Under the pieces are notes generated by a model. It was not told where the DNA came from and made no database searches. It was given only the letters and a program-made list of their open reading frames with translations. Of a stretch of 64,000 bases of DNA, positions 1 through 13,838 are shown one piece after another. Made by a program: the position numbers and the translations under genes. The DNA is from Saururus chinensis (taxonomy: Eukaryota > Streptophyta > Magnoliopsida > Piperales > Saururaceae). Within the stretch, counting starts at the first letter, position 1, and each line of letters begins with the position of its first letter. The stretch lies in the NCBI GenBank assembly GCA_035235625.1, contig CP141143.1, positions 16,475,092-16,539,091 of the forward strand, written 5' to 3'.

Positions 1-2122
1 AATCCCTTATATATCTTTCAATATCTTTTTTATATTTTTGTATAATTTCTTCTATTTTCATGCAACCATTACAACTTGATATAGCCCTAGGAATAGGGGA
101 AATGAAGGAGGGTAAGTTGAGAGGGTGCTTGAAGCAGAAAAGGAGGGAAAGAAGAAGAAGCTAGGATGGAGGGGAGGTATTTAGGCTAGTCCTGACAAAG
201 GAATGGCTGGTACAGGTCAAAGGAAGGGGAAGGAGGTGTAGGAGAAGAGGGGAGAAGGAAAAGATTAATTCTTCATTAATTTTCTGACTAGGGTTGTACA
301 TCTGTACCTATCTCACTTGACCAATCGATCATTCAAACATGACGATCAATCGTTAGAGCTACTAGACTTCTACTGATCGGTTGGACCTAACATGCTAATC
401 GATCGACATAGGTACTAGACTGCTATTGATTGCAATTATTGATCAACCATTCCTAATGTGCTGATTGATTGCTACAAGTAATGACAAGAAAACAAACTAA
501 ACACATGAGAAACATTAATGGAACATAACACACCTACTTCAATAAGTTGCCATATAGTAATATATATAGCGTGTTAATGTTGTTCTTGTTGATTGTGAAT
601 GCAATTCATTTTTATGTGTGTGTTTATTTATTTTTTTGCAATGACCACTCTCGTTCCCCATACCTCTTACTTTGTACATCCTTTTGTAAAATAAAAATGT
701 TCATTGCACTAAAAAAATTGACTTATCCTTGCAAGTGATGCACAATAGCCTATCCATCGAGCATGATTGTGGCAACAGAAAGCTCAAAGTTCAGCTTCAA
801 TTGAAATTATAGTCCAGCTCAAGCCCAAGCTTGACTTAGGACTAAAATCCCGGATTAGGCCTTAGCACCCTTGGAAATATATGACAATTAAAATAATACT
901 AATTGAGGATTAAATGCATAAATTAGGTGATTGCATTTTGAAAAGTCACTTTTAAGTATAAGCCCACTTGGAACCTATCAAACCAAGTCCTAGGAGAAGT
1001 GGATCAAGTCTCACGAGTATAAAGACTAGGCAGTACAAAGAGGGTAACTATGGAAGGGGGTTCTATCTCACTAAGGGCACATTTAGGAGAAAGAAAAATA
1101 GTTTCAATGACCTTTCAATCAAACCCTCAACGATAAGAGGGTTAAAAACTAAAGGTCATTTAAAAATAATATGACATTGTACACTTTGATGTGACTTAAA
1201 ATTATTTAAAAAAAACTAAAATAGTACTTAAACAGGCCTAAAAGATGAAAAATGATATTCACACAACAAATACACTTAACAAAATTTCCCACCTGAGTTT
1301 TGGCTAGACTAAATAAGTAGGGGTAAAACTTTTGAGGGCCAGCCTAGCCCTACCCAACTTATAAAAATACAAGTTAGGGTTGAAATTTTTTTGGCCCGGT
1401 TTTAGGGTTGGACTTAAAAATTTTAGGCTAAACTTAAATAGGGTTGGGGAACAAAAAAACCTGTTTGGCCCGACCCCAAATATAAAAAGATATTATTTTT
1501 ATTTATTAATAATCCCACATAGGTAGAAAGAGAAAGGGAAAACAAACATATAGTTTATTTTATGAAAGTTTAAGAGATTTTAAACTAAGTCATTAGTGAA
1601 AGACCCACCCCAAAGGCTTATAGTCTTGTATCTTTTGGGGTCAACTAGCAAAACCTAACCCAAAAATTATAGATTTTTTTATTAAAATATTTTTTTAATA
1701 ATAAAGAATAATAAAAGACAAAATAAAAGAAAAGCTTGCCACCCTTAGGATTGGGTAAGGGCCAGACTTCCTAAGGCCCACATAGGGTTAGGGCCTAGAT
1801 TGGGTCAGGGCCTAACTCCTGACCCGACTATGTCCGATTTCAACCCTCAGAGCAAATGAGCCCAAGTAAACTTTGTGTGAAACACAAATGTTTTGTCCAA
1901 CTAAAACCTAATTGGAAGTTTTCATTAGGTAGATTCGTTGTTTGAATATCAATATCCTAAAATTTTGAACCACTTAATTGTGCTTTTAAATCTCACATAG
2001 GACACTTATCCTTTAGGGTTGATCAAATTTTACACAAGCAATTGATTTGCACATGCTAGTGCATATAGGCAAGCATATGTGCTATTTATGTTGAAAATAA
2101 CATCTCTTAGAAAAGGAAAAAA
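1..2122. other. Intergenic, no gene seen
   Basis: AT-rich with short frames that look random. 300-480 is rich in GATCAATCG-like words that recur near 31.75-31.95 kb, suggesting a shared old LTR. 1270-1860 has GGGTTGGG/GGCCCGACC words typical of decayed TIR elements. Confidence 0.5.
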
Positions 2123-2236
2123 TTAGGCAAAGTTGCAGCTCCAATGAGTTGTACTTCCTTGGCCATTAAATCATGACCATGTTAATGATTTGACATTAAC
2201 GGAGCTACAACTCATTGAAGTTGTAACTCTGGCTAA
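2123..2236. mobile_element. Small inverted-repeat MITE
   Basis: About 114 bp; ends TTAGGCAAAGTTGCAGCT and (reverse-complemented right end) TTAGCCAGAGTTACAACT, with the core CAATGAGTTGTA repeated in both arms. Possibly Tourist-like with TTA/TAA at the edges. Confidence 0.6.
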
Positions 2237-2499
2237 TCACCTTTCTTAGAAAATGGGAGTAAAGCCAAATAATTCTTAGGGTCTACTTAGATTGGTAGAA
2301 AGTAAGGGCAATGAAAAGAATTTTTTAAAAATCCCCTAGTTTTCATGGTTTGGTGTAACGAAGAAAGAGAAATTAAAGTAAAAACTAGGAGAAAAAAGGT
2401 AGGTAATTAGCCCAAAAACTTTTTATCTATCAACCTATGGATTTTAGGAGAAAATCTGCACATTAAAGATTTATGTCTTTAATATTCTTAGCATCGACC

Positions 2500-3014
2500 T
2501 AGTTACTGCCACTATTTCTATCGTTACTGTTACCATCATCATCACCACTACCACTATCGTTACCCTCATTACCTCCACCACCACTATTATTGCCACAACC
2601 ACTACCATCATCGTCACCTCTACCTTCACCCCCATTACTACTTTTAGCACTATCATCGCCACTGTCACCACCACTACAACCACCACCACTATTACTATTA
2701 CTATTACTATTACTACTACTACCACTGCTATTATCACCACCACCACCCCTTGTTACAGCTACCACCACCCTCCCCCCTTTGCTGCCTTTACCACCACTGC
2801 CACTACCACTATCGCCACCATCACCACTACCACTACCACTACCATTACCACTACTGCCACTATCACCACCGCCTCTACCACTATTGCAATCATCATCGTT
2901 ACCACTACTGTCATCACTACCACCATAGCTGCCATCACTACTACTGCCACGACTGCTACTTCTCTCATCACTATTGCCACAACTGCCACTTTTATCGTCA
3001 CTACTACCTACACC
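2500..3014. repeat. Degenerate trinucleotide tract (ACC/ACT/ATC)
   Basis: About 500 bp of CCA, CTA and TCA triplets, resuming at 5501-5533 beyond the hAT-like element. All six frames are open and give low-complexity peptides; none is a credible gene. Confidence 0.9.
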
Positions 3015-3200
3015 TAGGGCTGCCAATGGTATCCGTTTTACTGTTCTACCATACCGTTAAGAAGTTAAATAGTATGGTTAAATTTATTCGATAAGTAAAT
3101 AAGAAGATAATTTTATCCGACCGTTATCTTAATGGAAGGTAATGGAAAAAGTTCTTTCATACCCGTTTATATGTTACCCATTTGTCATATTTAAAAATTA

Positions 3201-3341
<141 letters not shown>

Positions 3342-4313
3342 TCGTTAGTCTTAAGTGGTTTAATTTCAAAAGAGATTGACTTATGATCTTTTAAAATAAT
3401 CTTCATATCATGATTCACCACAGTGATTTACTCAACGAAAGATATCATTCAAATCCAAATATTTATTGTATTTATTTAACTACTTTCAACCATTTACTAT
3501 AGTTGTTACAAGCTACTACTTGGAAGATAATTTCCTCTTTCTAACATTTCATATCTAACTCTATTTTTTTAATAAAAAAATATCTATTTGTAATTTATAT
3601 TCTCTTAAACTAACTTCTCTTTGATGTTTCCCATTTGGTTGATTTGTCTAATTTTTATGGTCTCATTAGGTCACAATTCATCTTTAATCATATGTGATAA
3701 AATCTTAACTAGCTACATAGACACTTTGTACAAAATATGTTTACAATTCTCATGTTAATTTAGATTCAATTTTGATAACTCAAACACATGAGTCTTTTTT
3801 ATGTTTTTAATAATTAAACTTGTAGAATGTTTGTTTGTATAAGGAAATAATTGGTGGGTTTGGAGTAGGATTGTTGAGTCAGCTTTATTTTACTCTAGGC
3901 TAGACTCAAGTTAGTTCAAATCAAAGCTTTAACCTGGGCTAATAGAATGAAACTCTTGTTTGGCCCATCTCGATTAGCTTGGTTTGAGTGTTGGTTGGCT
4001 TAACTTTGAATGAGTGGTATAAGTGGTTTATTTTGAGATATGGTATATGTTGGTTGGAATCATGATTGTGTTACAAATCATGTTTATATATGAGATTGCA
4101 AAGTTTAGAATGATTTAGTTATTGAAATAGGTTGGAATCAATAAGTTTTGAATGACCAAATAAGTTTAAGTGAAACTTTATCTAAAATATGGGGAACTAT
4201 TTTAAATTTTTTAGGTGATGATGTAATCATCCGATCAACATGGGTTGACTTTACCTAGCCCAATGTTTTAAAAACCGGCCCGGCCATTGACCCAGATTGG
4301 TCGTCGGGCCGAG

Positions 4314-4517
4314 TTAATTGGGTTCAACCACCAGTCAACCTAGGTTGACCCGATTTTCCCATATATTAGAATAAATAAAAAGTTAGGTACAATATTCACA
4401 CAAAATCATTGTAACTTAATTGGGTTCAACCACCAGTCAACCTAGGTTGACCCAATTTTCCCATATATTAGAATAAATAGAAAGTTAGGTACAATATTCA
4501 CACAAAATCATTGTAAC
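4314..4517. repeat. 102 bp tandem duplication
   Basis: Two adjacent units (4314-4415 and 4416-4517) differ by only a few bases. Each starts TTAATTGGGTTCAACC and ends near ATCATTGTAACT. Confidence 0.85.
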
Positions 4518-4580
4518 TTAGTTGGTAAGAGTGTAAATGTTATTTTTATCATGACATGGGTTCGAATCCCGCCGTGGAGT
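4509..4580 (+). other. tRNA-like segment with A and B boxes
   Basis: CTTAGTTGGTAAGAG resembles a pol III A box and GGTTCGAATCC matches a B box exactly at the right spacing. A tRNA acceptor stem is not formed, so this is a tRNA-derived (SINE-like) piece inside the TIR element, not a tRNA gene. Confidence 0.5.
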
Positions 4581-5533
4581 TTTTTTTTTTGGAGCAATGT
4601 AAAATAAATAAATATTAAATAAAATAAAAATGTGTATAAACAAACTTGTTGCAGCCTGGTGGGCTAGGCTTGCTGATGGGCTCTCATAGAATGTGAGTTG
4701 GAAACCTGTCTCCAACATAAATTTTTTTCATGAGAGTATTAAACTGGTCTGACTCGGGCAGCGGGTCGGTGGTTCAACCAGCCAGGTCGTGTTGACTCGG
4801 TCGGGTTAACTTAACTAGTTAAAGTAGATCAACCTGTTAGATTTATCAACTAGGTCTGATTGAGCCTGGTCGGACTAGCCGGTCCGGCCCAATTTTTAAA
4901 ACATTAGCCCAACCACTAATCTAGGTCAGGCTCCCTGGTTGGGTTTTAAAAACATTGCTTAAAAAAGACACTAATAGATAATGAGCATCACTACATGTGG
5001 TCGCATTTTTGCTTTTAATGCATATTTAAACATAGATGGCTATGAGAAGACAATTATTATTCTCACATTAGGATTCTTCTCAAACAGGCACTAGATGGAT
5101 GTCTTGAAGCTGAACTCATTTAATAGAAAATAATTATTGAATAATAAGTAGTTTATATATATATATATGTATGTATCCTTTTATGTTTCATGTTTAATCT
5201 TTACAATTTATTTGCAACAACTATAAATAAGAGTAGTAATGATGTTAATTTTTTACCTTAATAATATTTAATTAAGTGAATAAAAAATAATTATTTTAGC
5301 TTTTTTAGCACATTTTTAAAAATATAATGGATAATAGTTATCCGATTAACATGCCGTTTATTAGTAGAAGGTATAATTATGAAAATACCTATACCGTTTA
5401 TCTAATAGAACGACTATGGATAAAGATTTCAGAAATGATTATGATAATTGAATAGGTTATACTCTAACCGTATCATTCCGTTGGCAGCCCTACTTACACC
5501 ACCATAGCTAACTCTACCACCACTACTATTATT

Positions 5534-6198
5534 AATAAATTTTAAGTTTTAATTTTCTATATCAACATTAGTATAACTAAATAATAAAAAAATTATAAAA
5601 ATATCTTAATTTCTCTTTTATCAAGATTCATTTTATCTTCTCTTTTTTCTTTCTCCCAATTTTTATATTTTTTTTTGAGAATATGAGGAAGGAAATATCT
5701 ACTCGGCTGCGACAAAAGTGACATATCCGAAATTTATGCGCCGGCGGCTTCTGATCGGGCTCGGATGATCCAGTAACACAAACTGGATGGTCTGGCGAGA
5801 GGCCCACACAATCCATATGACATGAGGTAGACCGTTCATTGGCCACTAGTTCATGGTGTTCTTCTCAAACACGACATGACTCACGAGTTCTAGCTGTGCC
5901 GTGAACCTGGATTAGTAAATTGCAATCTCGCGCTAATTAGCTCTTAGCAATCTGCATCATTAAACGGATAATTTCAGATTAAAGCTACTAAAGTTTCGGT
6001 CGAAGAAGGAGCTCCCTTCCTCCTCCCAGACCTCCCCTATAATCCTCCTCCAGAATCAGTATCTTATATATCATGTTTTTTAAAAAGGGATAGCGATCTT
6101 TAGATTTGGAAAGGAATTGGAAGTTCGAACATCCCGGTGAGTAGTCGGTTAATTCGATCAAAGGAGCGGAGTTGTCAAAGATTCGAGCTTTATCCAAG
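5534..6198 (+). promoter_or_regulatory. Upstream and 5' untranslated region of DDI1
   Basis: No gene is seen. The 200 bp before the ATG are less AT-rich and likely hold the 5' UTR. No convincing TATA box at a usual distance was found; TTATATATCATG at 6063 is close to the start and is probably transcribed. Confidence 0.4.
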
Positions 6199-9100
6199 AT
6201 GAAGATCACTGTAATGACTGCGGACGAACAGTTCATTACATTGGACGTCGATCCGGACGAGTCTGTGAGTGGATTTCATCGTACCTAATTTTATATTCCA
6301 GGTTTTTGGAGAAGTACCTTTTTCAGATTTTTTCCGATTTATCTGTTTCTCATTGAGTTTATATGTATCTGTTAAACATGATAGGTGGAGAATGTGAAGG
6401 CTCTTTTAGAAGTAGAGGTGAGTACTTGTTTAAAATTTTTAGTTTAAATGTTGGAAAAAAAATCCTTTTTTGTGTAATTTGATCGGTATGTTTATTAGCG
6501 CTAAATGCTAATCATCGGTGTGTTTAGACTAGCGTGTCGCTTCAGCAGCAGCAGTTGCTTTTCAATGGAAACGAGATGAGGAATTCGCAGCGGCTGAGTG
6601 CTATTGGTGTTCATGATGGGGATTTGGTGATGATGGTTTCTAACGCTTCTCGGTATTGAAACATAGTCTCGTCTTAGTTTTAGAAATGCTTTCGAGCTGG
6701 AATGCTCAAACTCTTGCAAAGCTTTGTTTTTCGATTCTCTTATTTGATGGGCTTTCACCTTTTTCTGGTTTAATTTGCAAAATCTGATTTCATGTTGTTT
6801 ACTACATTTGTTTCGTAAGTTGGAAGATAAGCTGTAGCTTGTGTCTAAGAGTCTGACCGCCTAAATTTAATTATCTTAGAGCTTCATCCAACGATCTGAG
6901 CTTTAATCCAGACGGTTCTGCAGTGAACCCTGCAGCATTCCAACAACATGTCCGACGGGATTCTAATACGATAGCACAACTTCTGCAGGTGAACTCTTTG
7001 AAACAATTCGAAGTTTTATGTTCAAAATATATGGAAGTGAAGGGAATTTTAAAGTAGGCACAGTAGATACTCAAACTTGCCATCTCCTTGGTACTTGTAC
7101 GAGACAGTATAGATAGAAGAAAGTAGGATTACATTCAGCCACTACTAGTCTACTACTCAAGGATAGAGAGACAATATCTAATTAGATCTCCAATAAGAAT
7201 AATTTGTGTTTTGCTTGAAGTAGCCAGGTGTTGCCAAAGTTCTTGTCTTACCATTATATAACTTTCTTTATGAGGTTTTCAGCCTGCTGATATTTGAATT
7301 ATTTTGCAGAGGGATCCTTCGCTAGCTCAAGCTATTCTAGGAAACGATCTTGATAGATTGCAAAGCATCTTGAAGGAGCGCCATGTGCAGAAACTGGAGT
7401 TGCAACGTCAGCAAGAGGAGGAAATGGTAGCAATTTTTTATAATCCAATTTATCTTAATAACAGAGATAATATACTGTTTTCCAGCCCAAATAATATTTA
7501 GATATTTTACTTTGTGCTTATGATTTTTTAGACATGCTCTTGTTGTCACTTTCTTTTTACTTGTGCAACCCAGGCACTTTTGTATGCTGATCCTTTTGAT
7601 GTTGAAGCACAAAAGAAAATTGAAGCCGCCATCCTGCAGGTCTCTCTCAATCCAGTTTGACCATATTTAAATTATATTGAATGAGGAAAGGGTATTCTCT
7701 TCCATTTAGTCCCAATGTGAATTGAAAAGCCAAACATTGGCACATTATCAATCCAGTTTCAGAGTAGGCGAAGAAGATATGTCACTTGCTTAATATCATC
7801 CTCCTTAACTGATTTAATGTTTGTATTTTTATCTTCTATTTTATTTGGGTCCTCTCACAAAAAGGTTTCTGATCTTATTTGAACTTTGAATGTATTGGAT
7901 TTTATTTGATGACTTCAATAAATTTATATCTAAACAACTCAGCTGAATTTTTAACAAAAAATTATGTTATAATGAATTGAAGAAACCTATGACACATCCA
8001 AGGCAGCCTTAGTAAGGGGTTCCTCCTTTTAATAAGTATATTGTTCATGTGCTGCAGAAAGGTATTGATGAAAACTGGGCAGCTGCACTGGAGCACAATC
8101 CTGAAGCTTTTGCACGTGTGGTATGTGTTATCTACATAAATTGAAATTTTCATAGATACAATACATGATTCATCTAAAATTTCTGAATCATGGTCTCCTC
8201 TAGGTCATGCTGTATGTTGACATGGAAGTCAATGGAGTGGCGCTGAAGGTATAGTCCATCACATTACTCTCCTTTTTTCCTAAATCTTCTTTGGTATGAA
8301 CTATTAGTTGTTATATATTTGTTTTACGTCTGCCCTTGAATTTGAAAGTTGGAGATGCAATGTTAATGAACTACAATTATTTTTCACAATTATTGAAATA
8401 TGATCCTGACCTCCAACAGTTAACAGTTAGCTGAAAAGTTCAAATTATGCTTCTGGTTTTACTTGGCCTGACACTTTTGCTGCATGTAGTCTCGTTACTC
8501 AAGTATATAAACCTGAATTTGACCTAGTAAACATATTTTGGGGAATAGTAAGTTGCATTTAGTTTTCTGTTTTAGTTCAGAAATTGAAGAATATCAAACA
8601 AGAACCATCATATCCACCTTGTTTGTGGATTTTAGCACTTTAAGCATCTCATTTGTTTCAAGAATTATTCCCCTTGCCTGTAAAACATTGAGGTTGACCT
8701 CTTGTTATTTGCTTGTATAAGTATTTTAGGCCTTCAAAGTAACTATATTTCTCTTGCGTTTTAAGGCCTTTGTGGATAGTGGAGCACAATCAACAATTAT
8801 ATCAAAAAGCTGCGCTGAGCGTTGTGGGTATGTTACCAAGTGTCTATAGTAGTTATGTTATGTTCTTTGAAAAATATCTATCATGAAGAGGTTAATTTAT
8901 TATATTTTGATTTGATTGATTTATGCATTTGGGGAAAATTTTGTTACATATTGATCTGGATCTTGTTTCAGGTTACTAAGGCTCTTAGATCAACGCTATA
9001 AGGGCATTGCACATGGAGTTGGCCAGTCTGAGATTCTTGGCCGAATTCATGTGGCACCAATTAAGGTTTACCTTTTTCTGATGGATAATTTTGAAATGAG

Positions 9101-11257
9101 ATGAAATTTCTTAAGTTCAAGTGCAGGATGAAAGTTTATGCATTTTAATTCCATTTATTAATGACAGATTGGTAACATATTCTACCCCTGCTCCTTTATG
9201 GTATTGGACTCTCCTAATATGGAATTTCTTTTTGGGCTTGATATGCTCCGGAAGCATCAGGTAAGGCACTAAGCAAGCTATATTAGTGAGTGAGTTATAG
9301 TTTGTAAACTTCATCAACATTTGATTGATGCTTTTGTTGCAGTGTATAATTGACCTAAAAGAAAATGTCTTGAGAGTTGGTGGAGGAGAAGTTTCAGTGC
9401 CATTCTTGCAAGGTTCATTTACATTGCCATCCATTTTTCCTTTTTCTTTATTTTTTTAGTTGGATGTTTCCATCACAGGCCTCAATCTTTTGTACCCAGA
9501 AATATGCTATTTATTCAAAGTAACATTAATTAATGTAACCAATTAGACTGAAACCATTTATTTTCAGAGAAAGACATCCCATCACGCTTCCTTGATGAAG
9601 AAAAATTTTCTAAGGAAATTGCTCAAGGATCAGCATCAACACCAGTAAGCTAAGAATGACTGAAGCTTTTTTTTTTTTAAAAAAAAACGATTTGGGTTTT
9701 TTCTTATAACATGATTAATGTACTGAATTTTATCCTTCAGGGAACATCAGAAGCAAGAGCAAGGAATGATAATCTAAGTTCAGGTGAATATAAGCATATT
9801 TTTAATGAAGTGCATAAAAAAATTTGTCATATTTCAAGTTGTAGTAGTTAAGCTGGATGTTGTTGTTAATGATCTGATCAAATGTGGTTTCTGTGTATTT
9901 GCAGGAATTACTGGTAATTCTACCCAGGTAGGACTATCTAAAAGACCTGCTTTTCAGATTTATATGTTCTTTTTTTCAGCAATACAGATTTATATGCATT
10001 ATATCTTCAGAAAGATTGGAGATTAATGCTAAATTTCTGTCTACCTTGCCGTTGAATTTTATGTTTGTGAGCTCTAAATGGTATATGAACGTCAATAATC
10101 TTCATGTCAATCTATGCTCTTATATAGAACTTTTGTTTAAAAAATCAATCACGTAAAAAGATAATGTAATTTGCACATAAGCAATACTATATTTGCTAAT
10201 ATCCCATGTACACTGCTAATGAACGGGTATTTTTTAATTTTTAATAAAGGTGATTAACAAAATTCAGAAAGGTACCCTTAGTTCATCTAATACATAAAAC
10301 TATCAGGATTGCAGCTCACAGATCATCAGCATACATCATACCCAATTATTTTGGGTTGGTGATTCAGACTCTGTTCTTTCTAATCTACTGATGGTACATG
10401 CAATACATGATGCCAGCAAGTACAAAAAATGATTTGGTTGTGTTAGAAATATATGAATTACTGCTGTTTGTACTCCACCGTTTTGAAGATAGTTTCTACC
10501 AGTCAGCCTGAACAACACAGATTACAACTGTTGGCTGATATGGCTCATTAAACTCCATCAGATACTTGTATATTCAGCTGTTAAAAATAAAATGTAAAGG
10601 CCAGGTTTAGCCTTAAAGACAATGTAGGAGGCCTACAAACGTAACTTTTGGTTATTTATAGCATGTGTGCTAGCAGTTCTCTTTGCTAGGTACCAAAATA
10701 GATCTTGAGACTGGTGACATCATGAGGCAAACAGCCTTGCGGTTTCTTATTCGATGGGTTTACTACTGTGGCATTTGAGAGTTGCTATGCTTATGTAATG
10801 ATTGTGTTTGTGGGGAAGTCAAGGTTGAGGCATGTTATTAAATCATGGTTTTGTTATTACGCGCAGAATGTTTATAGAATAGGATAGTGATATATACTGA
10901 ACCAATCTGCCCAACAAAACGCCCACGCCCCAACTGGGTTTTGGTTGGATAGAAGGCTCACTGCGGCATACACTTTCCGTTCATCTAAAACCCAGTTGGG
11001 CCAATAAGTTGGGTGATTAATATCATCCAACTTACGATAGAATATCATCTTTTGTATACAGGCGTTTAATGTAGCTCATTTACTTATTGCTAGACTTGAT
11101 TCTTATGCTGTGAGTTGCATTCATGCAGAGACCAGAATTTGAAGCCAAAATTGCTAAGCTTGTAGAGCTCGGGTTTAGCAGGGAATCAGTAGTACAAGCC
11201 CTTACTCTATTTAATGGTAATGAAGAGCAGGCTGCAGGGTTTCTGTTTGGTGGTTAA
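6199..11257 (+). CDS. DDI1: DNA damage-inducible protein 1 (UBL-retroviral-protease-like-UBA shuttle)
   Basis: Sixteen exons with GT-AG introns join into one frame of 404 residues: 6199-6264, 6385-6417, 6528-6652, 6880-6988, 7310-7426, 7574-7639, 8058-8120, 8204-8248, 8766-8827, 8972-9065, 9168-9260, 9343-9412, 9568-9644, 9741-9783, 9905-9927, 11129-11257. Plant DDI1 proteins are about 400-415 residues, so this is full length. Residues 1-76 form a ubiquitin-like domain. The aspartyl-protease-like domain spans about 195-320, with the catalytic Asp at about 212 in FVDSGAQST. The last 42 residues, starting RPEFEAKIAKLVELGF and ending AAGFLFGG, are a UBA domain. Known role: it brings ubiquitinated clients to the proteasome and has protease activity on ubiquitinated substrates, in cytosol and nucleus. 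The start MKITVMTADEQ opens the ubiquitin fold directly. The last intron is the longest (1.2 kb). No broken splice site or stop was found. Confidence 0.95.
10929..11000. repeat. Perfect 14 bp inverted repeat in the last DDI1 intron
   Basis: CCCAACTGGGTTTT at 10929-10942 pairs with AAAACCCAGTTGGG at 10987-11000, a 44-base loop. It is probably the core of a decayed MITE. Confidence 0.6.
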
Positions 11258-11952
11258 GATGGACTCATTTTTCCCACGTATGTTTGAACTGATCACATAT
11301 TGGAAGATTCTGCTGCCTTCGGACAATTCCAGCAACGACAACTTCAAAACTAGTTGTCATGATTTTTTTCTTAAATGTATAAACAAATACAAAATAATGA
11401 AACATTTACATTCGACTATTGATTGGTTAAGCTGTTCAACCTCTTAAAACATTAACATGAAAGTAGATACCAGTAATCTTATCAAGAAGACCAACAAATC
11501 TTATTTCATGTTAAGTCGTAATTTAGAGCTGGTATGCTTAATGGCAACTGCATTCCCTGCCATCCCGTTAGAGCAACCACGTGATCGTGAGTACCCCGGG
11601 GATGAATTAACACAAATTCTTCGTCAAGGGACAATGAATTTCCAGACAAATGCGGCCGAATGGATTTTATAGTTTATTCTACATGCGAGTTTTACCGGCA
11701 AGACTTGGTTTTGGTGCAGAAATAATCTGAATTTTTGCTGAGAACTGTATAAGAACAATTTTTATAAAGATAAAAAATCTAAGAGCCACGGGTATAGTGA
11801 AATGTTTCAATCCAATAATTTTGTTACATTTAAGCAAATGAAATAAACTTGAACCAAAGAATATATATACACAGACCAACCCTGTACAATGGCATCTTTA
11901 TGCCAACCAAATCCATGGCGAAACTTAGCATACACAACGAAACCAACACAGC
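11258..11952. other. Gap between convergent DDI1 and BTB genes
   Basis: It holds both 3' untranslated regions. One plus-strand frame at 11457-11672 (71 codons, ending NFQTNAAEWIL) has a more gene-like base composition than its surroundings. I do not recognise it. Confidence 0.4.
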
Positions 11953-13838
11953 TCAGAAACCTTTCCAGGCAGAGAGGACCTCTTGGAAGATCTCAGCGAC
12001 AAGCTCCCTGTCCGCACATCTCAGGAAAGTAGTCAGATCGTCCTTCATGTCAAATATCTTCCCAAAATTTACAAGGTACCTCAGGCAGCAACCTTTTAGA
12101 ACAGGCAGCTGGTAGAGAGAGGCATGTTGCAACCTCTCAAGCACATTGTTGGAATCAATGTCTTCCACAAGGCTGTCATGGCAAGCCTCTTTAAGGTCGG
12201 TAACGTCATACTTATCAGCTGCCCGCAGAAGTGCAAGCCTGTGCGTGGAGAATTCTTCCGGTGAAATGCTCCCGTACATATAGCTCAGGAAGGCTTGGCA
12301 AGCTTCGATGGACATGTCAGATATGTCAATGGTGGATAATTCTTTCTCCTTTAGATTGTGGGTGAACATGCTCCTGAAGACAGGCGATCTCGCAGCCAGC
12401 ACAGCTACGTGGGCGCGGATGCTTCCGTTTGAAGCTTTGATCGTAATGTCGGTATGGATGTCGACGGCCAGCATTCGGCCAAGGGAGGTCAGAGCTGCTA
12501 TGCTTGAACGTGCTTCGGTGGAACCAGTGGTCCAGATGGATGTAGGCTCACCACCCTGTTTTACATGGGAGGCAATACATAATGATCAGTGTGTCTCATT
12601 CAGTTGTAGAAATGGCCGTGTTCCTATTCTACCTGTGCTGATGATAACTAAAATTTTGAGATTGGAAGCTTAGAAATCATCAGGCACACATTGGCTAATA
12701 TATAGAAGATTAAGTTATAGACATGATACAGTGAAATGATATTTTCTTTTGATGAAATTACAGTGTTAAATGATTGAACAACTAATATCAATTTCCTGTA
12801 TTCTATATTAGGATGCATAATTAACGTGGGTTTTTACATCTGGATGTCCTTCATGAAGCAACCTTCCTTTGGACTAAGACAGGTAGTGGCGAAGTTATTC
12901 ATTTGCAATTGTATTTGTGCAATTATCTAGTGAAAAGAAATTTTGAAGATTCTCAAAAAGAGAGAAAGAGAATCGTACTTGAAGACTTGCAGTTTTGAGA
13001 TCCAGGAATTCGATATCGATGATCAGTTTACCAGCAAGCGGAGTCTCGATCGTCCACACAAAGTCGTCGCTCTTCTTCAGTTGCTTGTCTTCTATCCCTG
13101 CACTCCACCAGAAAACGAAATTCAACGCCGGAAGACTGAAAGTTGTTTCTGTTGCTATTCAAGTCAGAGGGCTGCGTGAGCAATAACAATAAGCAGCAAT
13201 CAGTAAGTTTGAGAGTGAGACACAGGTGCTGACCAGGATGAAAGAGGATCCTTCGTTCTCCCAGTGAAGAGCGAACTCGAGCTGAAAAAGAGGCTATTGG
13301 CGGGCTGTCTCTGTTCAGGTTGGATAACACAGGGTACAACTTAATGTAAAGGAGCCGATTTTTCTCTACTGACAATTGCCTTTCAACAATGAAGAGAAAT
13401 AATTACGTCGGTTCACAATTACAGAAGAAAAACAGAAGACACACTCAGGGAATCAACATCTATTCAACATAAATTGAAAATTTTCAAGTTCTAACGATCA
13501 AATACAGTGTAATTGAACAAGTGGGTCAATGAAAAATTTATAGAATTCTCAAGCAAACTGCCTTGAAAATCTAAATAATGGTGAAATAAACTCTAAAACT
13601 ACATGGTCAGTAGTGGGTATTAAAGATGAGATAAAACAAAATTAAATTGACAGGATCACTTTGATCACTCAAACATACCAACTGGAGGAAAGTGAAACAA
13701 ATGGAGAAGAGCCTACCAATTCCAATTACCCATTCTGAACGGATCGGACTTTCGGTAGGTGCAAGAGGCGAGGTTGTTGATCCTCCATTGGGCTAGCCGG
13801 GACGTGGTCTCAACTCTGTAGGCGTCGGTGTCTGTCAT
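11953..13838 (-). CDS. BTB/POZ domain protein, At1g21780-like CUL3 adaptor
   Basis: Four exons on the minus strand join in frame to 329 residues: 13838-13717, 13379-13234, 13097-12979, 12555-11953, all with GT-AG introns. The length and order match the Arabidopsis At1g21780 family (about 326 residues). The N-terminal part, beginning near VETTSRLAQWRI, is a MATH-like beta domain (roughly 1-130). A BTB fold starts near residue 158 (DIHTDITIKASNGS, then AHVAVLAARSPVFRSMF). A BACK-like helical tail follows and ends in VLSAWKGF. Known role: the BTB fold binds cullin-3, and the N-terminal domain is expected to recruit the substrate for ubiquitination. I chose the Met at 13838 because it sits just before the conserved N-terminus. 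The frame stays open upstream to 14000, but that stretch shows no family similarity. The gene converges on DDI1 with a 695 bp gap. Confidence 0.92.

Larger units (their letters stand above)
4264..4903. mobile_element. Nested TIR element, MULE-like, 640 bp
   Basis: Ends TGTTTTAAAAACCGGCCC and (right end) GGCCCAATTTTTAAAACA; flanked by 9-mers CTAGCCCAA and TTAGCCCAA, one mismatch. It contains a 102 bp tandem duplication and a tRNA-like segment. Confidence 0.7.

Noticed and set aside
2471..3094. Six overlapping open frames giving Gly/Ser-, Val- and Leu/Pro-rich proteins
   Set aside because: They are readings of a trinucleotide repeat in every frame; no start context, splice signals or family match.
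4509..4580. Functional tRNA gene
   Set aside because: A and B boxes are present but no acceptor stem pairs, and it lies in a TIR element.
8766..9412. Retroviral-type protease as part of a retrotransposon
   Set aside because: It is flanked in one spliced frame by ubiquitin-like and UBA domains, so it is the host DDI1 gene.
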